From positions 1 through 7,654 of the forward strand of contig JASLDW010000013.1 of NCBI GenBank assembly GCA_030151365.1: 7,654 nt of DNA, read 5' to 3'. The notes beneath the pieces are model-generated. The model did no database searches and was not told where the DNA came from. It was given only the letters and a program-made list of their open reading frames with translations. This stretch comes from Lysobacter sp. (GTDB lineage Bacteria > Pseudomonadota > Gammaproteobacteria > Xanthomonadales > Xanthomonadaceae). The position numbers and the translations under genes are program-made. Positions 1 through 6,658 of this stretch are shown here, one piece after another (position 1 is the first letter of the stretch; each line of letters opens with the position of its first letter).

Positions 1-1203
1 TCGGTGATGACGGCGATGTCGCCGTCGGCGCAGGCCTATGCCGAAGGTTCGGTCACCGCGACATTGGCCAAGATCGGTTCGCGCGGACGCCCGCCGCTGC
101 AGGCCGGCCTCGTCGTCACCGACGTCCATACCGGCGAAGTCGTCGCCGTGGTCGGCAGCCGCGATTTCCGCGAGCAGGGCTTCAACCGCGCGCTCGACGC
201 GCAGCGTCCGATCGGTTCGATCATCAAGCCATTCACCTACATGCTGGCGCTGGCCCAGCCGTCGAAGTGGTCGCTCGCTTCCTGGGTCGAAGATGTCCCG
301 GCGCCGGTGGTGCTCGGCAACGGCAAGGTCTGGAACCCGGACAATGACGATGGCGTCAGCCACGGCACGGTGCGCGTGATTGACGCATTGGCGCATTCCT
401 ACAACCAGGCCACCGTGCGCATCGGCATGCAGGTCCAGCCGGAGCGCGTCAGCGAATTGCTCAAGGTGCTGGCCGGATTGCAGACCACGACGCAACCGTC
501 GTTGCTGCTCGGCGCCACCGAGCAGAGCCCCTACGGCATGGCGCAGGCCTACCAGTTCCTCGCCAGCGACGGCGAGATCCAGCCATTGCGTGCGGTGCGC
601 GGCGTGCTTGATCCCAAGGGCAAGGCGGTGAACCGCTACGACAAGGCTCCGGCACCGGCGCAGTCCGGCGATTCCGTGGCGGCGCACCTGATCACGGTCG
701 CGCTGCAGCGCGCGGTGAGTTCCGGCACCGGCCACCAGTTGATGACCGATGGCTTCGGACGCCTTACCCCGGCGGGCAAGACCGGCACCAGCAACGACAG
801 TCGCGACAGCTGGTTCGCCGGCTGGACCGGCGACCATCTCGCCGTGATCTGGGTCGGCAACGACCAGAACCAGCCGACCGGACTCTATGGCGCGACCGGC
901 GCGATGCGCGTGTGGTCGGGCATTTTCCGCAAGCTGCCGACGTCGGCATTGACGGTGAAGAACAAGGGCCTCGACTGGCAGTGGGTCTCGGGATCGAACA
1001 GCACCGATGCCAGCTGCCCGGGTGCGCAGCGCCTGCCATTCGTGCAGGGCTATGCGCCGGCGTACCAGCCGTGCAGTGCGGCCCTGCCGAATCCCGACGA
1101 GTCGATCGACGGCCAGCCGGTCGATCCGGGTGCGCCCGACGCCAACGGAACCATGCCGCCCGACCAGAACACGCAATCGCCGGATACGCCGCAGCACAAT
1201 TGA
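1..1203 (+). CDS. mrcB: Penicillin-binding protein 1B, C-terminal transpeptidase part (5' end outside window)
   Basis: Bifunctional class A PBP of the inner membrane that polymerises and cross-links peptidoglycan; only the transpeptidase half is here. The frame is open from the first base, so the gene is cut by the window edge. By comparison with E. coli PBP1B, roughly 435 residues are missing (membrane anchor, UB2H and glycosyltransferase domains). Counting from the first visible codon, the three active-site motifs are all present: SIIK (catalytic Ser73, Lys76), SYN (133-135) and KTG (260-262), followed by a TSNDSRDSWFAG-like stretch. Two cysteines after the domain (339 and 358) match the spacing of the E. 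coli PBP1B C-terminal disulfide pair, which favours PBP1B over PBP1A or PBP1C. The protein ends in a Pro/Asp/Gln-rich, probably disordered tail. The stop lies two bases before yoaA. The family call is firm; full length and promoter cannot be seen. Confidence 0.95.
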   Translation, partial: SVMTAMSPSAQAYAEGSVTATLAKIGSRGRPPLQAGLVVTDVHTGEVVAVVGSRDFREQGFNRALDAQRPIGSIIKPFTYMLALAQPSKWSLASWVEDVPAPVVLGNGKVWNPDNDDGVSHGTVRVIDALAHSYNQATVRIGMQVQPERVSELLKVLAGLQTTTQPSLLLGATEQSPYGMAQAYQFLASDGEIQPLRAVRGVLDPKGKAVNRYDKAPAPAQSGDSVAAHLITVALQRAVSSGTGHQLMTDGFGRLTPAGKTGTSNDSRDSWFAGWTGDHLAVIWVGNDQNQPTGLYGATGAMRVWSGIFRKLPTSALTVKNKGLDWQWVSGSNSTDASCPGAQRLPFVQGYAPAYQPCSAALPNPDESIDGQPVDPGAPDANGTMPPDQNTQSPDTPQHN

Positions 1204-1205
1204 TC

Positions 1206-3155
1206 ATGGATGGGCAACACGGGATGGACATGAGCGCGCTCGCGCGGGCGGTCGATGCGGCGCTCGGCGAGGGCGGCGCGCTGGCGACGGCATTGCCGGC
1301 GTTTGCGACGCGACCGGCACAACAGCGGCTGGCGGTGGCGATCGCCCACGCGATCGAGCACCGCAGCGAATTGCTGGCCGAAGCCGGCACCGGCACGGGC
1401 AAGACCTATGCCTACCTGGTGCCGCTGCTGATGTCGAAGCGCAAGGCCATCGTCTCGACCGGCACGCGTGCGCTGCAGGACCAGCTCTACCATCGCGACC
1501 TGCCGCGCGTGCGCGATGCGCTCGGCATCGGCGTCAAGACCGCATTGCTGAAAGGGCGCGCCAACTATCTGTGCCGTTATCGGCTGGAACAGGCCAAGGG
1601 CGAACCGCGCTTCACTTCGAGCGAACAGGTCGCGCTGTTCCAGCGCATCGTCACCTGGGGCGGGCGCACCAAGATGGGCGACATCGCCGAACTCGACGGT
1701 CTCGCCGACGACAGTCCGCTGCTGCCGATGGTGACCAGCACCGCCGACAATTGCCTCGGAAACGAATGCCCGTTCTGGTCGGAATGCTTCGTAGTGCAGG
1801 CGCGCCAGCGCGCGCAGTCCGCCGACATCGTGGTGGTGAACCATCACTTGCTGCTCGCCGATCTCGCCCTCAAGCAGGAAGGCTTCGGCGAGATCCTGCC
1901 CGGCGCCGAGGCCTTCGTGGTCGACGAAGCGCACCAGTTGTCGGAACTGGCCGCGCTGTTCTTCGGCGAAGGACTCGGTGCGCGCCAGATCGTCGAACTC
2001 GCGCGCGATTGCATCACCGAAGCGAAAGACGTCGCCGCGGCGATCCCGGTGGTCGAGCCGCCGGCGCAGCAGGTCGAACGCCTGGCCCGTGATCTCCGCG
2101 CAGCGTTCGAAAACGCGCCACCGCGCGGGACCCGCCAGCGCGCATTGGCGATCGCCGCGGTCGAAGACGGATTCGTCGATCTGCTGGACGCGCTGCAATC
2201 GTTACGCAAGGCGCTGGAAGGCGTGCGCGACTCCTCGCCCGGACTCGATGCCTGCCATACCCGTGCCGGCGATGCCGTGACCAAACTCGAGCGCTGGCTC
2301 GATGTCGCCGTCGACGACAGCGATGACGTCTGCTGGTACGAACTGACGCCGCGCGGGTTCCGCATCCAGCGCACACCACTCGATGTGTCCGGACCATTGC
2401 GCCAGCATCGCGAGCAATCGAAGGCGGCGTGGATCTTCACCTCGGCAACCCTCGCGGTCGGCGGCGAATTCCTCCACGCCGGCAAGCGCCTTGGCCTGTG
2501 GGAGCCGGACACGGTGCTGGAACCCAGCCCGTTCGATTGGCAATCCAACTCATTGCTGTATTTGCCGAAGGGATTGCCGGAACCTTCCGATCGCGGTTTC
2601 ACCGCCGCGGTGGTCGATGCCGTGCGACCGGTGCTCGAGGCATCGAAAGGCCGCGCCTTCCTGTTGTTCGCCTCGCATCGCGCACTGCGCGAAGCCGCCG
2701 AATTGCTGCGCGATGCGCCGTGGCCGTTGTTCGTGCAGGGCCAGGCGCCGCGCGGACAGTTGCTGGAACGCTTCCGTGCATCGGGCAATGGTGTCCTGCT
2801 CGGTACCGCCAGTTTCCGCGAAGGCGTCGACGTGGTCGGCGATGCGCTGAGCGTGGTGGTGATGGACAAGCTGCCGTTCGCCGCGCCGGACGATCCGGTG
2901 TTCGAGGCGCGGCTGGATGCGATCCGTCGTGCCGGCGGCGTACCGTTCCGCGACGAGCAATTGCCGCAGGCGGTGATCGCCCTCAAGCAGGGCGTCGGTC
3001 GCCTGATCCGCAGCGAGAGCGATCGCGGCGTGCTGGTGCTGTGCGATCCGCGCCTGACCAATAAGAGCTACGGCAAGATCTTCCTCGATTCGCTGCCGCC
3101 GATCCCGCGCAGTCGCGATGTTGAAGACGTGCGCGCCTTCTTTTCGGATAATTGA
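1206..3155 (+). CDS. yoaA: ATP-dependent DNA helicase YoaA, DinG/XPD-like with Fe-S cluster
   Basis: Superfamily 2 iron-sulfur helicase of about 649 residues, close to E. coli YoaA (about 636) and shorter than DinG. Visible motifs: Walker A AGTGTGKT (60-67, Lys66), DEAH box (240-243), TSAT (412-415) and motif VI QGVGRLIR (595-602). Four cysteines at 123, 183, 188 and 194 lie between Walker A and the DEAH box, where XPD-family proteins bind a 4Fe-4S cluster. In E. coli YoaA works with the clamp-loader subunit HolC (chi) in tolerating replication-blocking damage. tsaB follows directly, as in E. coli, which supports YoaA over DinG. The frame is open further upstream inside mrcB, but homology starts only around ALARAV. 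ATG 1206 follows the mrcB stop by two bases. ATGs at 1224 and 1230 are alternatives, and 1230 has a GGGATGG stretch before it. No strong Shine-Dalgarno precedes 1206, so re-initiation after mrcB is plausible. Confidence 0.93.
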   Translation: MDGQHGMDMSALARAVDAALGEGGALATALPAFATRPAQQRLAVAIAHAIEHRSELLAEAGTGTGKTYAYLVPLLMSKRKAIVSTGTRALQDQLYHRDLPRVRDALGIGVKTALLKGRANYLCRYRLEQAKGEPRFTSSEQVALFQRIVTWGGRTKMGDIAELDGLADDSPLLPMVTSTADNCLGNECPFWSECFVVQARQRAQSADIVVVNHHLLLADLALKQEGFGEILPGAEAFVVDEAHQLSELAALFFGEGLGARQIVELARDCITEAKDVAAAIPVVEPPAQQVERLARDLRAAFENAPPRGTRQRALAIAAVEDGFVDLLDALQSLRKALEGVRDSSPGLDACHTRAGDAVTKLERWLDVAVDDSDDVCWYELTPRGFRIQRTPLDVSGPLRQHREQSKAAWIFTSATLAVGGEFLHAGKRLGLWEPDTVLEPSPFDWQSNSLLYLPKGLPEPSDRGFTAAVVDAVRPVLEASKGRAFLLFASHRALREAAELLRDAPWPLFVQGQAPRGQLLERFRASGNGVLLGTASFREGVDVVGDALSVVVMDKLPFAAPDDPVFEARLDAIRRAGGVPFRDEQLPQAVIALKQGVGRLIRSESDRGVLVLCDPRLTNKSYGKIFLDSLPPIPRSRDVEDVRAFFSDN

Positions 3156-3158
3156 TCG

Positions 3159-3869
3159 ATGAAACTTCTGGCCATCGAAACCGCCACGGAAGCCTGCTCG
3201 GTCGCGTTGTGGATCGACGGCGAAGTGCGCGAGCGCTTCGAGATCGCGCCGCGTCGCCACGCCGAACTGACCTTGCCGTGGTGCGATGCCCTGCTCGCCG
3301 AAGCGGGCGTGTCGCGTAGCCAACTCGACGCGATCGCGGTCGGTCGCGGTCCCGGTGCGTTCACCGGGGTGCGTCTCGCCATCGCCATTGCGCAGGGCAT
3401 CGCGCTCGGGCTGGATCGCCCGCTGGTGCCGCTCTCCACGTTGCAAGTGCTGGCGGCAGGTGCGAATGCGCAAGAAGGCGATCGCGTGCTCGCCGCCATC
3501 GACGCGCGCATGCACGAGGTCTATTTGGCGAGTTATTCGATGCACGATGGCGTGCCGGAGGAAGGTTCTCCGGAACGTGTTGTTCCGCCATCGCAGGTGG
3601 TAATCGAAGGCGTGGGTTGGCACGGCATCGGCACCGGTTTTTCCGCCGGCGAATCGGAACTGGCGACGCGGCTGGCTTCGCAGCTGGCGACGGTCGATGC
3701 CGCGGCATTGCCGCATGCCGCCGACCTCGCGCGATTGGCGGCTGCGGCATTCGTCCGCGGTGTCGCGGTATCGCCGGATCTGGTCGAGCCCGCCTATCTG
3801 CGCAACAACGTCGCGCTCACCCTCGTCGAACAGCAGGCCGCGCGCGCTCGCAAGGATTCTTCGCGATGA
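3159..3869 (+). CDS. tsaB: tRNA threonylcarbamoyladenosine biosynthesis protein TsaB
   Basis: Cytoplasmic partner of TsaD and TsaE in making N6-threonylcarbamoyladenosine at position 37 of ANN-decoding tRNAs. TsaB is a catalytically inactive ASKHA-fold paralogue that scaffolds TsaD. Its 236 residues match the usual length (E. coli TsaB 231). The start MKLLAIETATEACSVAL is the typical TsaB N-terminus, so ATG 3159 is secure. Other family marks are RRHAEL (32-37), the glycine-rich GRGPGAFTGVR (62-72) and a C-terminal PAYLRNNVA near 210-218. The length and the missing TsaD metal-binding histidine pattern exclude TsaD. The start lies three bases after the yoaA stop with no good Shine-Dalgarno, and the TGA stop overlaps the next ATG by four bases, so translation is probably coupled on both sides. 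yoaA-tsaB (yeaZ) adjacency is also seen in E. coli. Confidence 0.95.
   Translation: MKLLAIETATEACSVALWIDGEVRERFEIAPRRHAELTLPWCDALLAEAGVSRSQLDAIAVGRGPGAFTGVRLAIAIAQGIALGLDRPLVPLSTLQVLAAGANAQEGDRVLAAIDARMHEVYLASYSMHDGVPEEGSPERVVPPSQVVIEGVGWHGIGTGFSAGESELATRLASQLATVDAAALPHAADLARLAAAAFVRGVAVSPDLVEPAYLRNNVALTLVEQQAARARKDSSR
3852..3856 (+). promoter_or_regulatory. Ribosome binding site AAGGA for the secreted protein
   Basis: AAGGA lies nine bases before the ATG at 3866, inside the last codons of tsaB. It picks the ATG overlapping the tsaB stop as the real start, although the frame is open for some 250 bases further upstream, and the residues that follow form a good signal peptide. Confidence 0.7.
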
Positions 3870-5014
3870 ATGCGCGCTGGAAGCTGCTGTGCTTTGGACT
3901 TGCAACGGTCGTTTGCGGCGTCGCGCAGGCCGATGAACCCGGCAAGGTCTGGCGGGGCACGCTCGGCCCGAACGAAGTCGTGGTCAGGATCAATGCACCG
4001 GCCAAGGGCAGCGCCGATCTCGACGGCCGTTATTTCTATCGCCGCCACCGCATGGACATCCAGTTGCAGGGCAAGGCATCTGCCGATGGACGCATCACCC
4101 TGCAGGAAGGCCTGCGTGACGATGATCCGCATCCCTCCTGGAAAATGCAGGCGCCGGCGCAGGATCGCTGGGACGGCGAATGGATCGGGCCGAAGGGCGA
4201 GCGCCTGGAGATCCATCTGCGCGGCGTTGCATCGAGCGCGACCGTAGCTGCGCGCGAAGCGGGCCTCCAGGCATTGCGTGGCGACATCGACGGCTACGAA
4301 TGGCTGCGCATGGCCGATCTCACCCTGCGGAAAAAGAAGTTGCAGCAGGTCGATGGCTACACCCTGCAATGGTTCCACCAGCCCGAAAGCGGCATCGACC
4401 TGTTCGAAGTGGTTTCCGGTTATCCCGAGGCGCAGCGCGAGCGCATCAACCGGGCACTACGCATGAATCTGTGGAACCGGGTCGGCAACTATTACGGCTG
4501 CATGTCGGGCGCACGTGACGGACAGGGCGAGTACGAGACCACCACCACGCTGCGCCACATCGACCCGAAGATCCTCAGCGTCAGCCTCTTCAGCAGTTAC
4601 TACTGCGGCGGCGCCCATCCCGACTTCGGCGATGCACCGCTCAACATCGATCCGCGCGACGGCCGCGAGCTCGACCTCGATGACGTGCTGTGGCTGGCGC
4701 CGGGCAAGGCACTGCACGCGGCCAAGGGCAACAAATGGAACCAGGCGTGGTCGGACTATCGCAGCAAGCGCTTCGCGCCGTGGGTGGTGGCGCAATTCAA
4801 GTCGCTTTATCCGGAGGAATTCAGGCCGGGCGATGACGAATGCAATTACGACGACCCCGAGGTCTGGCAGTTCCCGCAGTGGTACGCGACGCCGAAGGGC
4901 ATCCACATCTCGGCCTATTTCGCCCGCGTGGCCCGCAGCTGCGACGATCCCGATTGGGCGATCCTGCCGTGGAAGGTGGTCGATGCCCATCCCGGTGCGG
5001 TCCGCATTCACTGA
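3866..5014 (+). CDS. Secreted protein of unknown function, DUF3298/RsiV-like C-terminal region
   Basis: I do not recognise a named gene. The protein has 382 residues. The N-terminus has Arg4 and Lys6, a hydrophobic core (7-19) and a VAQA-D site, predicting signal peptidase I cleavage after residue 22 and a periplasmic or exported product. Cys17 lacks a proper lipobox (Val at -1), so a lipoprotein is unlikely. Residues around 215-290 contain an YYCGGAHPDF stretch (Cys247) followed by an NIDPRDGRELDLDDVLWL-type segment. This resembles the GGAHP...D..tG..l.LdDlf pattern of DUF3298, a domain found in RsiV and many exported proteins; the match is from memory, untested. The mature part has four cysteines (212, 247, 326, 359), enough for two disulfides. 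There is no membrane segment beyond the signal peptide and no enzyme motif I can name. It starts in an ATGA overlap with tsaB, so the two are co-translated, but nothing suggests a role in tRNA modification. Confidence 0.85.
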   Translation: MNARWKLLCFGLATVVCGVAQADEPGKVWRGTLGPNEVVVRINAPAKGSADLDGRYFYRRHRMDIQLQGKASADGRITLQEGLRDDDPHPSWKMQAPAQDRWDGEWIGPKGERLEIHLRGVASSATVAAREAGLQALRGDIDGYEWLRMADLTLRKKKLQQVDGYTLQWFHQPESGIDLFEVVSGYPEAQRERINRALRMNLWNRVGNYYGCMSGARDGQGEYETTTTLRHIDPKILSVSLFSSYYCGGAHPDFGDAPLNIDPRDGRELDLDDVLWLAPGKALHAAKGNKWNQAWSDYRSKRFAPWVVAQFKSLYPEEFRPGDDECNYDDPEVWQFPQWYATPKGIHISAYFARVARSCDDPDWAILPWKVVDAHPGAVRIH

Positions 5015-5043
5015 ACCCTTTCTTTCCCTGCGGCGGCGGTTCT

Positions 5044-5098
5044 GACTTCCGGCACATGCCGGTGCATTGCATCGGCGCGAGCCTGTCTCCGGAAAGTC
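5044..5098 (+). promoter_or_regulatory. Possible nested stem-loop in the leader before the signal peptidase gene
   Basis: In the 100-base gap 5015-5114, bases 5044-5052 (GACTTCCGG) pair with 5089-5098 (CCGGAAAGTC): nine pairs with one bulged A. Inside this stem, 5058-5065 (GCCGGTGC) pairs with 5069-5076 (GCATCGGC) around a three-base loop, with one G-U pair. The structure ends four bases before the AAGGAG ribosome binding site. A competing small hairpin, CCGGC-ACAT-GCCGG (5049-5062), cannot form together with either stem. No run of T follows, so it is not a normal intrinsic terminator. I see no convincing promoter in the gap. The pairing is directly visible; any regulatory role is inference, and GC-rich DNA folds easily by chance. 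Confidence 0.35.
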
Positions 5099-5102
5099 TG
5101 GC

Positions 5103-5108
5103 AAGGAG
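5103..5108 (+). promoter_or_regulatory. Ribosome binding site AAGGAG for the signal peptidase gene
   Basis: AAGGAG sits six bases before the ATG at 5115 and is the strongest Shine-Dalgarno in the window. It decides the start against an upstream in-frame TTG at 5067, whose extra 16 residues are not signal-peptidase-like. Confidence 0.8.
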
Positions 5109-5114
5109 TCGCAC

Positions 5115-5738
5115 ATGGAACGCACGCAGGACACGAAGGCACCGAAGCGCCCGTGGTGGCACTGGCGGGGCGAGTGGGCGCGCACCGCCGCCGTGCTGGT
5201 GCTGCTCGGCGTGTTCCGCGCATCGTTCGCGAACCACTACGTGGTGCCGAGCGGATCGATGGAGCCGACGCTCGAACCCGGCGATCGCGTGCTGGTGGAC
5301 ATGCGCGCGCACGGCTGGCGCATCCCGATGACCACGCTGCATCTCACCCGTGGCCAGCCGGTCCGGCGCGGCGAAGTGGTGATCTTCGATTCACCCGCCG
5401 ATGGCACTCGCCTGATCAAGCGCGTGGTCGCGATCGGCGGCGACACCGTGGAAGTGCGCGACGGCCATCTGCGCATCAATGGCCGGTGGCTGTCGGATGG
5501 AAAGGGCACCGAGGAACGCTTCGGCACGCAGGCGGCGATGCTCGATCTCGAGGATGGCGGCGGTCCGGATGTCGCGCCGATGCGGATCCCGCAAGGGCAG
5601 TTGCTGATGATGGGCGACCATCGCGGCAACAGCCTCGACGGGCGATTCTTCGGGCTGGTGCCGGAGGACAAGGTCTACGGACGCGCGACCGCGGTGTTCT
5701 GGCGCAGCGGCGAAGCCTTCGTGTGGAAATCCCTTTAA
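5115..5738 (+). CDS. lepB: Signal peptidase I (S26 family), short single-anchor form
   Basis: Membrane-bound serine protease with a Ser/Lys dyad that removes signal peptides from exported proteins on the outer face of the inner membrane. It has 207 residues. A basic N-terminus (KRPWWHWRGEWAR) precedes one hydrophobic segment (about 23-37). Next come box B, PSGSMEPTL, with catalytic Ser48, and box D, LIKRVVAIGGD, with catalytic Lys102. Box E is GDHRGNSLDGR (167-177), where the usual form is GDNRDNSxDSR; the Ser, Asp and Arg positions known from E. coli (278, 280, 282) are kept as Ser173, Asp175 and Arg177. E. coli LepB has about 324 residues and two membrane segments, so this is a compact form. 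The main lepB usually sits beside lepA and rnc, which are absent here, so this may be a second copy. It follows the secreted protein by 100 bases and its stop faces tonB. Confidence 0.92.
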   Translation: MERTQDTKAPKRPWWHWRGEWARTAAVLVLLGVFRASFANHYVVPSGSMEPTLEPGDRVLVDMRAHGWRIPMTTLHLTRGQPVRRGEVVIFDSPADGTRLIKRVVAIGGDTVEVRDGHLRINGRWLSDGKGTEERFGTQAAMLDLEDGGGPDVAPMRIPQGQLLMMGDHRGNSLDGRFFGLVPEDKVYGRATAVFWRSGEAFVWKSL

Positions 5739-5749
5739 AAGGCAGCGCT
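5739..5749. other. Eleven-base gap between convergent genes
   Basis: The TAA of the signal peptidase gene (+) and the TGA of tonB (-) are 11 bases apart. The near-palindrome CCTTTAAAAGG (5732-5742) straddles the gap, and a 4-bp CGCT-TC-AGCG hairpin (5746-5755) overlaps the tonB stop. Neither has a GC-rich stem followed by a T-run, so no intrinsic terminator is visible for either operon. Confidence 0.6.
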
Positions 5750-6658
5750 TCAGCGGTCGACGATCTCGCCGCCCGGCAGGAACTCCCACGTCCGCACCAC
5801 GTTCAGCACGTCGAGGTTGTCGCTGGTCCTGGGCAGCGGCGGGTAGGGTTCGGCGAGACGCGCGATGCGCAATGCCGCGTCGTCGAGGATGCGGTTGCCG
5901 CTGGAACGGACCAGTTGCAGCGATTCGATGCTGCCGTCGCGACGGATGCCGATGCCGATCATCACCGAGCCCTGCAGCCGGCGGCGGCGCGCTTCCTCGG
6001 GATAGTTGAGGTTGCCGACGCGCTGCACGCGATCGACCCATTGCCGCAGGTAGCCGGCGTAGGCGTATTCGCGGGTGCTCGCCGACACGTACTTGGTCTT
6101 GGGACGCTTGGCGTATTGCCGTGTCTGTTCGTCGATTTCCGCGGCGAGGCGCGCTTCGCTCATGTCGACGTCGACGCGACGCTCGCCCGGTGGCAGCGGA
6201 CGATCGCCGCGCGGCGAGGTGTCGCTGGCGGTCGCCGTGGACTGCGGGCTGTCGTGGGTGGTGACGACGCGGGTTTCCGGCGGCGGCTGCACGGTCGGTG
6301 CCTGCGCCTGCAGTTCGCGCGCGGCCACGCCTTCCTGCGGCGACGGAGTATCGCCGACCTGGGGATCGGTGGGACGGGTCGTTTTGTCGTGCTCGCCGCC
6401 GCCCTGGTTGGCGGCTTGGGCGAGGAAGTCGGCCTGCTTCGGCGTCAGCGGCGTCTGCACCTGGGTCAGGATCACGTCGAGCGTCGGCACGACCGGTGCG
6501 GCCTTGCCGATGGCGAAACCGACGCCGAGCAGCAGCACGGCATGAACGGCCAGCGACAGCAGGAAGGTCGCGCTGAGGCGCTGGCCCTCGCTGATGCGCG
6601 GCGGGTCGACCATGGGCAGGGTATCGCCCACCGCACTTGTCGGGCTCGTGGTGCTCAC
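5750..6658 (-). CDS. tonB: TonB3-like energy transducer protein
   Basis: Inner-membrane anchored protein that passes proton-motive force from ExbB/ExbD to outer-membrane partners. From the GTG start it has 302 residues. A single membrane helix (about 29-50) carries SLAVH with Ser35 and His39 in the SxxxH arrangement of E. coli TonB Ser16/His20, which contacts ExbB/ExbD. A Pro/Thr/Gln-rich periplasmic linker follows (about 85-160). Then comes a segment with SASTREYAYAGYLRQW and RVGNLNYP (about 192-220), typical of gshB-linked TonB proteins. The TonB C-terminal domain occupies about 217-300. GTG 6658 overlaps the gshB stop by four bases (GTGA) and is in frame. ATG 6613 (287 residues) is the alternative, and neither start has a clear Shine-Dalgarno. 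In P. aeruginosa the gene after gshB is tonB3, reported to be needed for twitching motility. That role here is inference. No exbB or exbD is in the window. Confidence 0.9.
   Translation of the reverse strand: MSTTSPTSAVGDTLPMVDPPRISEGQRLSATFLLSLAVHAVLLLGVGFAIGKAAPVVPTLDVILTQVQTPLTPKQADFLAQAANQGGGEHDKTTRPTDPQVGDTPSPQEGVAARELQAQAPTVQPPPETRVVTTHDSPQSTATASDTSPRGDRPLPPGERRVDVDMSEARLAAEIDEQTRQYAKRPKTKYVSASTREYAYAGYLRQWVDRVQRVGNLNYPEEARRRRLQGSVMIGIGIRRDGSIESLQLVRSSGNRILDDAALRIARLAEPYPPLPRTSDNLDVLNVVRTWEFLPGGEIVDR

Noticed and set aside
912..1205. Longer N-terminus for the YoaA frame, reaching back into mrcB
   Set aside because: The extra codons overlap the mrcB transpeptidase coding region, and their product is not helicase-like. 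Family similarity starts after 1206.
2550..3905. Open frame of 451 codons on the - strand across yoaA and tsaB
   Set aside because: It lies opposite two well-identified genes, is Arg/Gln/His-rich and has no motif. It is explained by third-position GC bias.
3914..3919. Lipoprotein signal at Cys17 of the secreted protein
   Set aside because: The residues before the cysteine are Thr-Val-Val, and a lipobox needs Gly, Ala or Ser at -1. The VAQA-Asp site five residues later fits signal peptidase I better.
5049..5062. CCGGC-ACAT-GCCGG hairpin as a rho-independent terminator after the secreted gene
   Set aside because: The stem is only five or six pairs and no T-run follows. The larger nested fold uses the same bases.
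5067..5114. Promoter for the signal peptidase gene based on TTGCAT at 5067
   Set aside because: Nothing resembling a -10 box lies 16-18 bases downstream.
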